Shown piece by piece: positions 35,575-44,891 of a stretch of 64,000 nucleotides of DNA. This stretch comes from Aurantimonas sp. HBX-1 (GTDB lineage: Bacteria > Pseudomonadota > Alphaproteobacteria > Rhizobiales > Rhizobiaceae), in contig NZ_CP090066.1 in assembly GCF_021391535.1 (NCBI RefSeq), positions 310,001 to 374,000 on the forward strand. The letters are read 5' to 3'. Every line of letters begins with the position of its first letter. The stretch's first letter is position 1. The translations under genes and the position numbers were made by a program. The notes below the pieces were generated by a model. That model was not told the DNA's origin. It did not search any database and saw only the letters and a program-made list of their open reading frames with translations.

Positions 35575-37311
35575 TCAGGCCTTGGCCTGCTTCGGCCGCG
35601 GGCGGCGCGGCTTGTCGCGGGAGGGGCCGCCGGTGCCGTGCTTGACCTTCTTGAAGGCCGGGCGCTCGCCGCCGGCGCCCGCGCCGGCCGAAGCATCGGC
35701 ATAGGCGATGGTGATGTCGTCGCCCTCGCTGTGGGCGGCGGCGTCGGCGAAGCGCCTGGCGACGCTCTCGGCGATCTCGAACTTGGTCTCGCGGTCGTAG
35801 ATTTTGATCGCGCCGATCTCCTGGCGGGTGATCTTGCCGCGCCGGCACAGAAGCGGCAGCAGCCATTTCGGGTCGGCGTTGTTGCGCCGCCCGACATCCA
35901 TGCGGAACCAGACCGTGGGACCCGAGCGCTCGTGCTTCGCCGGCCCGCGCTCGTCGCGGTCGCGGCCACCGGGCTTGGCGCCCTTCGGGTCGGGGCCGAA
36001 ATTCGGCTCGAACACGTCCTCGGGCGAGGGCAGGCTCGCGCGCCACTTGCGCACCAGGGCCGCGGCGAGAACCTCCGGCGAATGCGCGGCGATCAGCCGT
36101 GCGGCGGTCGCGGTGTCCTCCTCGCTGGCTTCCTCGGTGAAGATCGGGTCGGCGAGCAGCCGTGCCTCGTCGGCGGCACGGATTTCCTCGGCCGAGGGGG
36201 CGGCGCCCCATTTGGCGTTGATGCGGGCCTGGACAAGCAGCGCCTCGGCCTTGCGGCGGCGCGAGATCGGCACCAGCAGAACCGAGACGCCCTTGCGCCC
36301 GGCCCTTCCGGTGCGGCCGGAGCGGTGCTGCAGCGTCTCGGCGTCGCTCGGCAGGTCGGCATGGATGACGAGGCCGAGGCTCGGCAGGTCGAGGCCGCGT
36401 GCGGCGACGTCGGTGGCGACGCACACCCGCGCCCGGCCGTCGCGCAGCGCCTGGATGGCCTGGTTGCGCTCGGCCTGCCCGAGTTCGCCGGACAGCGTCA
36501 CGGCGGCGAAGCCGCGCTCGATCAGCGCCGAGGAAAGATGCCGGACGGTCTCGCGGGTGTTGCAGAAGACGATGGCGCTCGGCGCCTCGGCCTGGCGCAG
36601 AATGTTGGTGACGGCGTGCTCGACCTCGTTCGGGGCGATGCGGATGGCGCGATACTCGATGTCGGCATGGCCGGCCTGGCCGCGGGCCACCTCGATGCGC
36701 AGCGCGTTCTGCTGGTAGCGCTTGGTCATCTGGATGATGGTCTTCGGCAGCGTCGCCGAGAACAGCAGCGTGCGGCGCGAGGCGGGTGTCGCCTCGAGCA
36801 GGAATTCCAGGTCCTCGCGGAAGCCGAGATTGAGCATCTCGTCGGCCTCGTCGATGACCAGCGCCTTGAGATTGGCGATCTGCAGCGCGCCGCGGGTCAG
36901 GTGGTCGCGCAGCCGTCCCGGCGTGCCGACGACGATGTGGACGCCCTGGCCGAGCAGGCGGCGCTCGGCGCGCGGATCCATGCCGCCGACGAGGGTCGCG
37001 AGCTTGGCGCCGGTATTGGCGTAGAGCCAGGCGAGCTCGTTGGTGACCTGGATGGCGAGTTCGCGCGTCGGCGCGACGATCAGCGCCATCGGCTCGCCGG
37101 CTGGCGGCAGCGTCTCGGCATCGCCGAGCAGGTCGGGCGCCAGCGCAAGGCCGTAGGCGACGGTCTTGCCGGAGCCGGTCTGCGCGGAGACCAGCAGGTC
37201 CCTGCCGTCGGCCTCCGGCTTGAGGACGGCGGACTGGACCTCGGTGAGATCGGTGTAGCCACGGCTGGCGAGGGCGGCGGCGAGCGGAGCGCTCGTCGTG
37301 GGAAGCGGCAT
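35575..37311 (-). CDS. DEAD-box RNA helicase with DbpA-like RNA-binding domain
   Basis: ATP-dependent RNA helicase of 578 residues, probably in ribosome assembly or RNA turnover. Motif I AQTGSGKT, PTRELA, TPGR, DEAD (VIDEADEML), SAT (FSATLPK), then ATDVAARGLD and HRSGRTGRAG of the second RecA domain. After a charged linker, residues about 455-535 (WFRMDVGRRNNADPKWLLPLL … ITRQEIGAIKIYD) form a DbpA-type RNA-binding domain, and the tail is Arg/Lys-rich. Alphaproteobacterial relatives are often cold-induced; no cold-shock element was recognised here. Confidence 0.92.
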   Translation of the reverse strand: MPLPTTSAPLAAALASRGYTDLTEVQSAVLKPEADGRDLLVSAQTGSGKTVAYGLALAPDLLGDAETLPPAGEPMALIVAPTRELAIQVTNELAWLYANTGAKLATLVGGMDPRAERRLLGQGVHIVVGTPGRLRDHLTRGALQIANLKALVIDEADEMLNLGFREDLEFLLEATPASRRTLLFSATLPKTIIQMTKRYQQNALRIEVARGQAGHADIEYRAIRIAPNEVEHAVTNILRQAEAPSAIVFCNTRETVRHLSSALIERGFAAVTLSGELGQAERNQAIQALRDGRARVCVATDVAARGLDLPSLGLVIHADLPSDAETLQHRSGRTGRAGRKGVSVLLVPISRRRKAEALLVQARINAKWGAAPSAEEIRAADEARLLADPIFTEEASEEDTATAARLIAAHSPEVLAAALVRKWRASLPSPEDVFEPNFGPDPKGAKPGGRDRDERGPAKHERSGPTVWFRMDVGRRNNADPKWLLPLLCRRGKITRQEIGAIKIYDRETKFEIAESVARRFADAAAHSEGDDITIAYADASAGAGAGGERPAFKKVKHGTGGPSRDKPRRPRPKQAKA

Positions 37312-37664
37312 GGAGGTGTCCTAGGCGGGCGGGGCCGTGCGGCGGCGCGCGACGGTCCCCTGGGAGGCGACGGGGCGCCCAGAGTGTTGCCGGCTGCATA
37401 ACAAGATTCTGCGGTCAAGCCAATCGCGCCGGCGAAGATTGGAATTCCCGGCTTCCGCAACGGCGGCCGGATCGAGGCAGCGCAATGGCCCCCGGCAAGC
37501 CGCGTCCGGCATCCGCCGCACCCCGGGCGCAAACGCCGCCTCCCGGGGCGGCCGGCACGCCGCGCCCCGGGCGGATCGACGACCCGTTGCCGGAAGTCAT
37601 TTGCCTTCAGGGCGGGTTCGGCTTAAGCGCTCGCCAAGTCGCCGATCCCTCCAGGAACCGCCTC
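37312..37664. other. Divergent intergenic region, no gene seen
   Basis: About 350 bases between the helicase gene (minus) and the yqaA-like gene (plus). It must carry the promoters for both directions. Overlapping short frames are present on both strands but have no recognisable protein. The segment around 37400-37445 is relatively AT-rich and is the likeliest helicase promoter/leader. Confidence 0.4.
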
Positions 37665-38246
37665 ATGCTTCGCCGCCTCTACGACTGGGTGATGTCGCTC
37701 GCAGCGACACGCCATGCCGAACGCGCGCTCGCCGGGGTGTCGTTCATCGAGAGTTCGGTGTTCCCGATCCCGCCGGATGCGCTGCTGATCCCGATGGTGA
37801 TCGCCGACCGGGGCAAGTGGTTCCGGATCGCGATGATCTGCACGGTCTCCTCGGTGCTGGGCGCGTTTCTCGGCTATGCCATCGGCGCGCTCGCCTTCGA
37901 TCTCGTCGGCCGTCCTGTCCTGGAACTCTACGGCAAGGCCGACGCCTTCGACGAGATGGCGGTCCGCTACAACGACTGGGGCGGCTGGGCGGTGCTGTTC
38001 GCGGCGCTGACGCCGTTTCCCTACAAGGTGCTGACGATCTTCTCCGGCGCCACGCATCTCAACCTCCTGACCTTCACGGTCGTCTCGGTGATCGGACGCG
38101 GCGCCCGCTTCTTCCTGGTGGCCTGGCTGCTGCAGCGCTACGGTGCGCCGATCCAGGGCTTCGTCGAGAAGAATCTCGGCATTCTCTTCACCCTGTTCAT
38201 GGTGCTCCTGATCGGCGGCTTCCTGGCCGTCCGCTACCTCGTCTGA
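37665..38246 (+). CDS. YqaA-family inner-membrane protein (DedA-related)
   Basis: A 193-residue membrane protein of the YqaA/SNARE-associated group, related to DedA flippases. Seen are FIESSVFPIPPDALLIPMV (the conserved proline-rich re-entrant segment), LFAALTPFPYKVLTIFSG, and about four or five hydrophobic segments. Start at ATG 37665, with AGGAA about eight bases upstream; the open frame to 37485 has no homology. It is followed after nine bases by dsbB, so they are likely co-transcribed. Confidence 0.88.
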   Translation: MLRRLYDWVMSLAATRHAERALAGVSFIESSVFPIPPDALLIPMVIADRGKWFRIAMICTVSSVLGAFLGYAIGALAFDLVGRPVLELYGKADAFDEMAVRYNDWGGWAVLFAALTPFPYKVLTIFSGATHLNLLTFTVVSVIGRGARFFLVAWLLQRYGAPIQGFVEKNLGILFTLFMVLLIGGFLAVRYLV

Positions 38247-38255
38247 CGGGCCATT

Positions 38256-38789
38256 ATGCGACTCACCGAGCAGTTCCAGCGACCCACCGGCTTCCGCCAG
38301 ACATTGTCGGCCGGCTTCCTTCTCGTCGGCATGGCAGCGACCGTCGGCACGGCGCTGATCTTCGAGCATGTCGGCGGCTACATTCCCTGCGCCCTCTGCC
38401 TGCAGCAGCGGATTCCCTACTACGTGACGATTCCGGTGGCGCTGATCGCCGTCGTGGCTGCCGCCGGCCGGGCGCCGGCGCGGTTCACCCGGCTTCTGCT
38501 GCTCGTCATCGGCGTCATCATGCTGGTGTCGCTCTATCTCGCCGTCGTGCATGCCGGCGTCGAATGGGGCTTCTGGGCGGGCCCGGCCGACTGCGCGCAG
38601 GTCGCCGGCGGCGACCTCATGGGCGGCGACCTGCTCGCCACGATCGACGCCATCCGCCCGCCCGCCTGCGACGAGGCGGCCGGCCGTTTCCTCGGCCTGT
38701 CCTTCGCCGGATGGAACGCCATCGCTTCCGCACTGTTCGCGGCGGTGGCGCTGCGGGCGGCCTTCGCCCGCGCCGACCGCTTCGCCTGA
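38256..38789 (+). CDS. DsbB-family disulfide bond formation protein
   Basis: Four-helix inner-membrane protein that re-oxidises DsbA with quinone. The first cysteine pair is CALC (Cys45, Cys48) after helix 1; the second periplasmic loop contains Cys113 and Cys138 for exchange with DsbA. At 177 residues it fits alphaproteobacterial DsbB. No dsbA is adjacent. Confidence 0.9.
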   Translation: MRLTEQFQRPTGFRQTLSAGFLLVGMAATVGTALIFEHVGGYIPCALCLQQRIPYYVTIPVALIAVVAAAGRAPARFTRLLLLVIGVIMLVSLYLAVVHAGVEWGFWAGPADCAQVAGGDLMGGDLLATIDAIRPPACDEAAGRFLGLSFAGWNAIASALFAAVALRAAFARADRFA

Positions 38790-38796
38790 GCCGGTC

Positions 38797-39987
38797 TCAG
38801 CCCTGCCGCGCCTCGCGGCGGAACGCCATCGCGGCCGCGGCCGCGTAGCCGCCCATCGCGCCGTCGACGAAGTGCAGGTGGTCGCTGCGGCTCGCCACCG
38901 GCACGAAGCAGGTCATCAGCGCCGCCTCCTGACGATGCGTGCCGGCGAACGCGATGCCCGCCGCCTCGGCCGCGGCAAGCCGCGCGGTGATGCGGTCGGC
39001 GAGGTCCGGGGTGCAGTCGAGCGTCATGCGCAGCCCGTCGTCGAACTTGCGGAAATCGCTGTTGCCGGCGAGTTCGATCCTGTAGCGGGTGGGGTCGAAG
39101 TCGCCGATGCGCAGGCCGCTGCGAAACGTCAGATGGGCCAGCAGGCTGCGCAGGCCGACCGACAGCCGCGACAGCCACAGCGGCCGGCCGGTCGAGGCTG
39201 CCGCGGTGCGGGCTTCGATCGCAAACCCGGCGGTTGGCCAATGCTGCGGCGGCCCGCCGGCGGGCACCGGATTGGCGGCGCCGTCGCCGCCCTCCGCCGC
39301 GAACGCCAGGAGGTCGTGGACCAGCGCCGCGAAGGCCGCGCCGGGCTCGCCGGCCGGAACCGCGATCACCGACAGCACCAGCCCGCGCTTGGCCGGCATC
39401 GGCGAGAAGCGGCAGGACAGCCCGGCCAGGTCGGGCCGTGCCGCGTCGCCGTCGGCGGGAGCGATCCGATAGGCGCCCTGTTTCATGCGCCGCTCGGCGA
39501 ACGCCAGCCCGCCGCCGTCGAACATGGCGTAGGCGGCACCGCCCGTCGGCGCGAAGCGGGCGACGCGGACGTCGCGGCCATTGGCGCGGATCTCTTCAAG
39601 GCTGACCATGGCGATGCGCAGCTCGAAGCCGAAGGCCTGGCTCGCCCAGCCGGCGACGGCGGCAAGCGTCCGGCGCCCGGTCTCCGCCTCGTCGGCCGGG
39701 AGCGCGAAGCCGGCGCCGTCGCCGCCGAAGACGAAGGGGAAGTCGCGCCCGCCGAGCGCATTGGCCAGCGCCGCGATGACCGCGGCCGCGACGGTGTTCA
39801 CCGCCTTGTAGCCGCCGTTCTCGACGGCGTCGGTGGAGCGCACGATGTCGGCGACGCCGACCACCCAGTCCGCCGGCAGCGGCGCATAGACCGCGGGGTC
39901 GGCGAGCCGGCCGAAGTCGCGCAGCCGGGGCAGCGCGTCGTAGAAGGCAAGGCCCGTCGCGGTGTCGCTGGGGATGGAGGCCGTCAC
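38797..39987 (-). CDS. DUF3095-family protein (nucleotidyl cyclase-like)
   Basis: A 396-residue member of DUF3095, proteins related to class III nucleotidyl cyclases whose product is not established. Conserved parts: WVVGVADIVRSTDAVENGGYKAVN at the N-terminus, FPFVFGGDGAGFALP (a glycine/aspartate motif like a cyclase metal site), and FRKFDDGLRMTLDC near the C-terminus. Start is GTG 39987 (V/MTASIPSDTAT); no better ATG is nearby. It faces the same way as the GGDEF gene 73 bases upstream, so the pair may be a small signalling unit. Confidence 0.85.
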   Translation of the reverse strand: MTASIPSDTATGLAFYDALPRLRDFGRLADPAVYAPLPADWVVGVADIVRSTDAVENGGYKAVNTVAAAVIAALANALGGRDFPFVFGGDGAGFALPADEAETGRRTLAAVAGWASQAFGFELRIAMVSLEEIRANGRDVRVARFAPTGGAAYAMFDGGGLAFAERRMKQGAYRIAPADGDAARPDLAGLSCRFSPMPAKRGLVLSVIAVPAGEPGAAFAALVHDLLAFAAEGGDGAANPVPAGGPPQHWPTAGFAIEARTAAASTGRPLWLSRLSVGLRSLLAHLTFRSGLRIGDFDPTRYRIELAGNSDFRKFDDGLRMTLDCTPDLADRITARLAAAEAAGIAFAGTHRQEAALMTCFVPVASRSDHLHFVDGAMGGYAAAAAMAFRREARQG

Positions 39988-40060
39988 GATGGCAGGAGCT
40001 CCCGGAGGCGGCGCGGCTCGCCGATCTCTACCACGCCGGGCGGTCCCGGCGAAGCGGGCC

Positions 40061-41203
40061 CTAGGCGGCGAGTTCCTGCCGGCGCCCTTCGGCCGGGGCG
40101 GCTGCCTCCCGCCGGGCCCGCTTGGCGGCATACATGGCGTCGTCGGCTTCGCCGATCAGCCGGTCGATATCGACCCGGCCGCCCGGAATGCGGGCGATGC
40201 CGATGCTCGCTCCGATCATGACGCTGGCGCTGGCCAGCCGGAACGGTTCGTCGAGGCTGTCGCGGATGCGACGAGCCAGGGTCTCGGCCGTCGTCAGGGC
40301 CTCGGCGGTCCGGCTTTCGCAGACGATGACGAACTCGTCGCCGCCGAAGCGGGCAAGCAGGTCGCGCTCGCCGATGCAGCGGCGCAGCCGGACCGCCAGC
40401 TGCGCGAGCAGCTCGTCCCCGGCCTGGTGCCCGTGCTCGTCGTTGACCGGCTTGAACCGGTCGAGATCGATGAACAGCAGGGCCCGCGAACCCGCCGGAC
40501 GGCGCTCCGGATCGTCGATCTGGCGCAGCAGCGAGTTGCGGTTGAGCAGCCCGGTCAGCGGGTCGGTGGTGGCGAAGCGCTCCAGCGACCGCCGGCTCTC
40601 CAGCATCTCGCGAATGGTCAGGTACTGGCGGCGCAGGTTGATCAGCAGCGCCGCGATGGCCAGCACCAGGTTCAGGCCCAGAATGGTCAGCTCGAACCGG
40701 CCGGAGGCGAGGCAGACGAACGTGACCGGCAGCATGGTCAGGCTGACCTGGATCATGGCGACGGCGGGACGTACGGCGGTGTACATCACCAGGCCGTAGG
40801 CGTTGGCGACAAGGAAGCCGCCGCACCAGGCGAAGACGTAGGGATCGCCGGAGTGCATGGCGACGATGATCAGGATGCCGTTGGTGGTGCAGTAGGGAAT
40901 GCCGCCGAGGGCATAGAGATTCTGCCAGCGCCGGGCAGCCAGCCGGTCGAGCCAGCGGCGCCGGCGGTGCCGGTAAGCGAGCCCGATGCCGATACGGGCA
41001 TAGCCGATGCAGCAGCCGGCGATCGCGAGCAGCACCAGCACCGGATCGCCGGTCCGGAAGCCGGCGAAGACGGCGATCAGATGCAGTCCCACGACCGAAG
41101 CAATGAGCGGTACGAAGGAGCCGTACATCAGCTCGATCATCTCGGCGAATACTGGAAGAACGACGTCGTCGCCGCGAATCCACCGTTTCAGCCGTTTGCG
41201 CAT
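40061..41203 (-). CDS. Membrane-bound diguanylate cyclase (GGDEF)
   Basis: Predicted cyclic-di-GMP synthase. The first half has about six hydrophobic segments (residues about 20-200). The C-terminal domain starts at TTDPLTGLLNRNSLL and shows the intact active site ARFGGDEFVIV. The inhibitory RxxD site five residues before GGDEF is replaced by ERDLLA, so product inhibition is possible through RD but not certain. Start set at ATG 41203 (MRKRLKRW), with a basic N-terminus before the first membrane segment. No EAL domain is fused. Input signal is unknown. Confidence 0.9.
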   Translation of the reverse strand: MRKRLKRWIRGDDVVLPVFAEMIELMYGSFVPLIASVVGLHLIAVFAGFRTGDPVLVLLAIAGCCIGYARIGIGLAYRHRRRRWLDRLAARRWQNLYALGGIPYCTTNGILIIVAMHSGDPYVFAWCGGFLVANAYGLVMYTAVRPAVAMIQVSLTMLPVTFVCLASGRFELTILGLNLVLAIAALLINLRRQYLTIREMLESRRSLERFATTDPLTGLLNRNSLLRQIDDPERRPAGSRALLFIDLDRFKPVNDEHGHQAGDELLAQLAVRLRRCIGERDLLARFGGDEFVIVCESRTAEALTTAETLARRIRDSLDEPFRLASASVMIGASIGIARIPGGRVDIDRLIGEADDAMYAAKRARREAAAPAEGRRQELAA

Positions 41204-41365
41204 GGTGCCCCCCGGTTGTTGAGGCAACAATACCACTTGGCGACTGAAGGTTGTGCAGCAGATCGGTTGTCCCCTGTAGTTCAGTGTTACAGGATTAACC
41301 GGTCCTTGCCAGGGGTGCGAGGATTGCGGGTATTTGCATGCAACGGCGGCGTAGCCCCGTGTCGG

Positions 41366-41926
41366 TCACTCCGGATCGAGCTCGGAATCCCAGTAGAGAT
41401 AGTCGACCCAGCTTTCGTGCAGATGGTTGGGCGGGAACAACCGACCGTTGTTGTGCAGATCGTGGACGGTCGGCTGAAACGGCTTCTGCTGCGGGATCAT
41501 CCCGGCCGCTTTCGGCATCAGCCCGCCCTTGCGCAGATTGCACGGCGAACAGGCAGCCACGACGTTCTCCCATGTCGTCAGGCCGCCGCGGGAACGCGGC
41601 ACGACGTGGTCGAAGGTCAGCTCGTGCGGCGAGCCGCAGTACTGGCACTGGAAGCGGTCGCGCAGGAAGACGTTGAAGCGGGTGAAGGCAGGGTGCCGGG
41701 CCGGCTTCACGTAGGTCTTGAGGCAGACCACCGACGGCAGCCGCATCGAGTAGGTGGGGCTGCGGACCGCCCGGTCGTATTCGGCGAGGATGGTCACGCG
41801 ATCAAGGAACACCGCCTTGATCGAGTCCTGCCAGGACCAGAGCGACAAAGGGTAGTAGCTGAGCGGCCGGAAATCGGCGTTCAGGACGAGCGCTGGGGAT
41901 AACTCGTGAGTGACAGCAATCGTCAC
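41366..41926 (-). CDS. HNH endonuclease family protein
   Basis: A 186-residue HNH protein of the type conserved across alphaproteobacterial core genomes. The HNH fold is clear: CQYCG (first zinc pair), the ELTFDHVVPRSRGG box with the catalytic histidine, NVVAACSPCNLRKG (second pair). The N-terminal segment ALVLNADFRPLSYYPLSLWSWQDSIKAV is diagnostic. GTG 41926 is chosen because AAGGAGA lies seven bases upstream; an ATG 24 bases earlier would contain that site. Its cellular job is not known; restriction or repair have been suggested for relatives. Confidence 0.88.
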   Translation of the reverse strand: MTIAVTHELSPALVLNADFRPLSYYPLSLWSWQDSIKAVFLDRVTILAEYDRAVRSPTYSMRLPSVVCLKTYVKPARHPAFTRFNVFLRDRFQCQYCGSPHELTFDHVVPRSRGGLTTWENVVAACSPCNLRKGGLMPKAAGMIPQQKPFQPTVHDLHNNGRLFPPNHLHESWVDYLYWDSELDPE

Positions 41927-42099
41927 CTGCCAATCTCCTTGCCTCTGCATGCTCCGGCGGTCGGAACACGGGGACTATCGTGCTCTATCGTGTCGCCTTT
42001 GTGAAGCCTCGGGCCGAAGCGGCGCAGGGGATTGAGCGCCTTGGCCGCAGGACCCGGAAAAGCCTCCGCGTCAAAGGCCTGTGGAAAACTCTGCGCAGT

Positions 42100-42753
42100 C
42101 TACGCGGCGGTGTCGGCGACGGGGATGGCCTCGCGCCGCGTCACGGCCGCATAATACGCCCAGAACAGCCGCGCCGCCACCGAGCGGTGCGGCGACCAGA
42201 CCGCCGCCAGCAGCGCCAGTTCCCGCGCGCCGGGACGGCCGGCATGGGCGAAGGCGTGGCCGACCGCCACCTGCAGGGCGAGATCGCCGGCGGGAAACAC
42301 GTCCGGGTGGCCGCTGCAGAACAGCAGGTAGCATTCCGCCGTCCACGGCCCGATGCCGCGCACCGCCACGAGCTCGGCGATGGCGGCCTCGGCCGGCGCT
42401 GCGGCGATGCGGCTAAAGTCGAGGCTGCCGTCCTCCACCGCCCGGGCGACGGCAAGCAGCGTCTGCTGCTTCGGCCGCGACATGCCGGCGCGGCGAAACG
42501 CCTCGTCGGCGGCGGCGAGGATCGCCGGCGCGCTGTCGAGGTCGATCTCCCCGGCAAGCCGCGCCAGGATCGCCTCGGCGCTCGCCCGCGACACCTGCTG
42601 GCCGACGACGATCGCGGCGAGGCCGCCCAGCCCGCCCGCCCGGCGCCGCAGCGGCACCGGGCCCGCCCGCTCGATCACCGCGCGAAGCCGCGGGTCGGCG
42701 CTGCGCAGGGCCGCGATGGCGGCGGCGACATCGGCCTCGGTCGAAATGCTCAT
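42100..42753 (-). CDS. HhH-GPD DNA-3-methyladenine glycosylase (AlkA-like)
   Basis: Base-excision repair enzyme of the helix-hairpin-helix-GPD superfamily. Seen: IVVGQQVSRASAEAILARL, the hairpin LVAVRGIGPWTAECYLLF, and the catalytic aspartate in VFPAGDLALQVAVGH. The 217-residue form lacks the N-terminal AlkA domain of E. coli, as in many Hyphomicrobiales. It is the second alkyl-base glycosylase in this window. Divergent from gluQ by 73 bases. Confidence 0.9.
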   Translation of the reverse strand: MSISTEADVAAAIAALRSADPRLRAVIERAGPVPLRRRAGGLGGLAAIVVGQQVSRASAEAILARLAGEIDLDSAPAILAAADEAFRRAGMSRPKQQTLLAVARAVEDGSLDFSRIAAAPAEAAIAELVAVRGIGPWTAECYLLFCSGHPDVFPAGDLALQVAVGHAFAHAGRPGARELALLAAVWSPHRSVAARLFWAYYAAVTRREAIPVADTAA

Positions 42754-42826
42754 GCGCCGCGCCTCCCGTCACTTTCCTCTCGCAATCGGACTCTAGATGC
42801 GCGGCTGGAACGAGGGAACCGACTGC

Positions 42827-43759
42827 ATGAACGACACGCCGGAGGTCTTCCGGTTCGCCCCCAGCCCCAACGGCGAACTGCATCTCGGCCACGCCTATTC
42901 GGCGCTGGTCAACCACCGGATGGCGCGCGAGGCGGGCGCGACGTTCCTGCTGCGCATCGAGGACATCGACCGGGCGCGCTGCACGCCGGCCTTCGAGCGG
43001 CAGATCGAGGAGGATCTATTCTTCCTCGGCGTCGACTGGGACGGCCCGCCGCGCCGGCAGTCCGAGCACTTTTCCGACTATGCGGCGGCGCTGGAAGCGC
43101 TGGCGGACGAGGAGCTGATCTATCCGGGCTTCATGTCGCGCGGCGAGATCCGGGCTTTCGCCGAGCGGCATGAGTCGGAGGAGGGCACGCCATGGCCGCG
43201 CGATCCGGACGGCGCGCCGGTCTATCCGGGGCTCGACCGGCGGCTGTCGACCCGCGAGCGCGAGCGCAAAATGCGCGACGGCGAGCGCTTTGCCTGGCGG
43301 CTCGACATGGAGAAGGCGATGGAGCGCGTGCCGGCGCTGAGCTGGCAGGAGAGTGGCGAGTCGCCCGACGGCGACAGCGGCGAGATCACGGCACGGCCGC
43401 TGGCATGGGGCGACGTGGTGCTCGCCCGGCTCGACATGCCGACCAGCTACCATCTGTCGGTGGTCGTCGACGACGCGCTGCAGGGCGTCACCGACGTGGT
43501 GCGCGGCCGCGACCTATTCCATGCGACCAGCGTCCACCGGCTGCTGCAGGCGCTGCTCGGCCTGCCGGCGCCGCGGTATCATCATCACGCGCTGATCCTC
43601 GGGCCGGACGGGCGCAAGCTTTCGAAAAGCCTGCGCGACACCTCGATCCGGGCGCTGCGGGAGGCGGGGCTCGGCGCCGAGGACATCAGGCGGATGGTCG
43701 GGCTCGCTGGCCGCCTGGCGCCGGAGAGCTTCAGCCGAGGACGATCAGCCAGAGGCTGA
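42827..43759 (+). CDS. gluQRS: Glutamyl-Q tRNA(Asp) synthetase
   Basis: Paralogue of glutamyl-tRNA synthetase that attaches glutamate to queuosine in the wobble position of tRNA-Asp. Motifs: FAPSPNGELHLGHAYSAL (HIGH), LRIEDIDRAR, and GRKLSKS (KMSKS); the anticodon-binding domain of true GluRS is absent. The usual zinc cysteines are replaced (YPGFMSRGEIR), a variant common in alphaproteobacteria. ATG 42827 (MNDTPEVFRF) is the likely start, with GAGGGAA upstream. The 3' end overlaps the convergent AEC transporter gene by 29 bases. Confidence 0.92.
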   Translation: MNDTPEVFRFAPSPNGELHLGHAYSALVNHRMAREAGATFLLRIEDIDRARCTPAFERQIEEDLFFLGVDWDGPPRRQSEHFSDYAAALEALADEELIYPGFMSRGEIRAFAERHESEEGTPWPRDPDGAPVYPGLDRRLSTRERERKMRDGERFAWRLDMEKAMERVPALSWQESGESPDGDSGEITARPLAWGDVVLARLDMPTSYHLSVVVDDALQGVTDVVRGRDLFHATSVHRLLQALLGLPAPRYHHHALILGPDGRKLSKSLRDTSIRALREAGLGAEDIRRMVGLAGRLAPESFSRGRSARG

Positions 43760-44690
43760 GGCTGAGCACCGACAGCACCGTCGAGACCAGGATGGTGGTG
43801 GCGGCGAGGCGTTCGCCGGAGCCGAAATGCACCGCCAGCAGATAGGCGTTGACGCCGACCGGCGAGGCGGCGGTGAGGACCGCGCCCTTCAGCCAGAGCG
43901 GCGGCAGGCCGAGCAGCGTGCCCGCGACGTAGACGATGGCCGGCATGACCAGCAGGGACAGGGTCGAGACGATCGCCGACGACAGTAGGTCGCCGCGCAG
44001 GCCGTAGCGGGTTAGCGACATGCCGAGCGAGAACAGCGCCAGCGGCCCGGCGGTGCCGGCGAGCAGCCGGGCGACCTCGTCGAGATGGACCTCGAGCGGC
44101 AGGCCGGTCAGCCGCCAGAGACCGCCGGCGAGGATGCCGATGACCAGGGCGTTGGTGGCGAGGTTCTTCGCGACGCGGGCGAGGGTGCGGCCGATCGAGG
44201 CCGAGGCGCCGGCAGCGCCGGTGGCGCGGGCGTCGAGCAGAGCGGCCCGCTCGATCAGCAGCGACGAGGCGATCATCATCACCGGCAGGTGGATCGACAG
44301 GATCAGGAGCAGCGGCTCGAGGCCGGCGTCGCCATAGGCGCGCTGCAGGGCGGGAATCGCGACGAAGACGGTGTTGGCGAAGCTCGCCGAGATGCCGGCG
44401 ATGACGCCGCGGCGGTGGTCGGACGGGGTGAAGCGGCGCACCAGCCAAGTGCCGGCGGTCCAGGTGAGGGCGACGGCGCCGAAATAGGCGAGCCAGAGCA
44501 GGAACGGGTTGGCGGCGCCGAACTCGGCGGTGGCGAGCGTTCGGAACAACAGCACCGGCACGGCGACGACGAAGACGAAGCGGGCGAGGGCGTCGCCGGT
44601 GGCGACCGGAAGGAGCTTCGCCTTCGCCATCAGGAAGCCGATGGCGATCAGGCTGAAGATCGGGACGATGACGTTGAGGATGGTCTGCAT
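43731..44690 (-). CDS. AEC-family transporter (auxin efflux carrier type)
   Basis: A 319-residue membrane protein with about ten hydrophobic segments. The family features NVIVPIFSLIAIGFLMAKAKLL at the N-terminus, the asparagine-rich FANTVFVAIPAL half-helix and KNLATNALVIGILAGGLWRL mark it as AEC. Relatives export small carboxylates or other anions; the substrate is unknown here. Its 3' end overlaps gluQRS tail to tail. Confidence 0.9.
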   Translation of the reverse strand: MQTILNVIVPIFSLIAIGFLMAKAKLLPVATGDALARFVFVVAVPVLLFRTLATAEFGAANPFLLWLAYFGAVALTWTAGTWLVRRFTPSDHRRGVIAGISASFANTVFVAIPALQRAYGDAGLEPLLLILSIHLPVMMIASSLLIERAALLDARATGAAGASASIGRTLARVAKNLATNALVIGILAGGLWRLTGLPLEVHLDEVARLLAGTAGPLALFSLGMSLTRYGLRGDLLSSAIVSTLSLLVMPAIVYVAGTLLGLPPLWLKGAVLTAASPVGVNAYLLAVHFGSGERLAATTILVSTVLSVLSLSLWLIVLG

Positions 44691-44891
44691 GCGGGGGGCC
44701 GGCCGGCGAGGGGTCTCCGTCGATAGACCCCGGCCGGGCGAAGCGCAAATCGGCGGGCGGCCATGACGTCGGGCAGGAAAGCCGGCGCGGCGGGTTCCGG
44801 CGCAGCCCGCGGCCTGCTATCGGGACGCCGTCGGCCGTCCGGCCGGTCCCGTCACGGCGCACCCGAAGCGCTGCCCGCGAAAGCGCCTACC

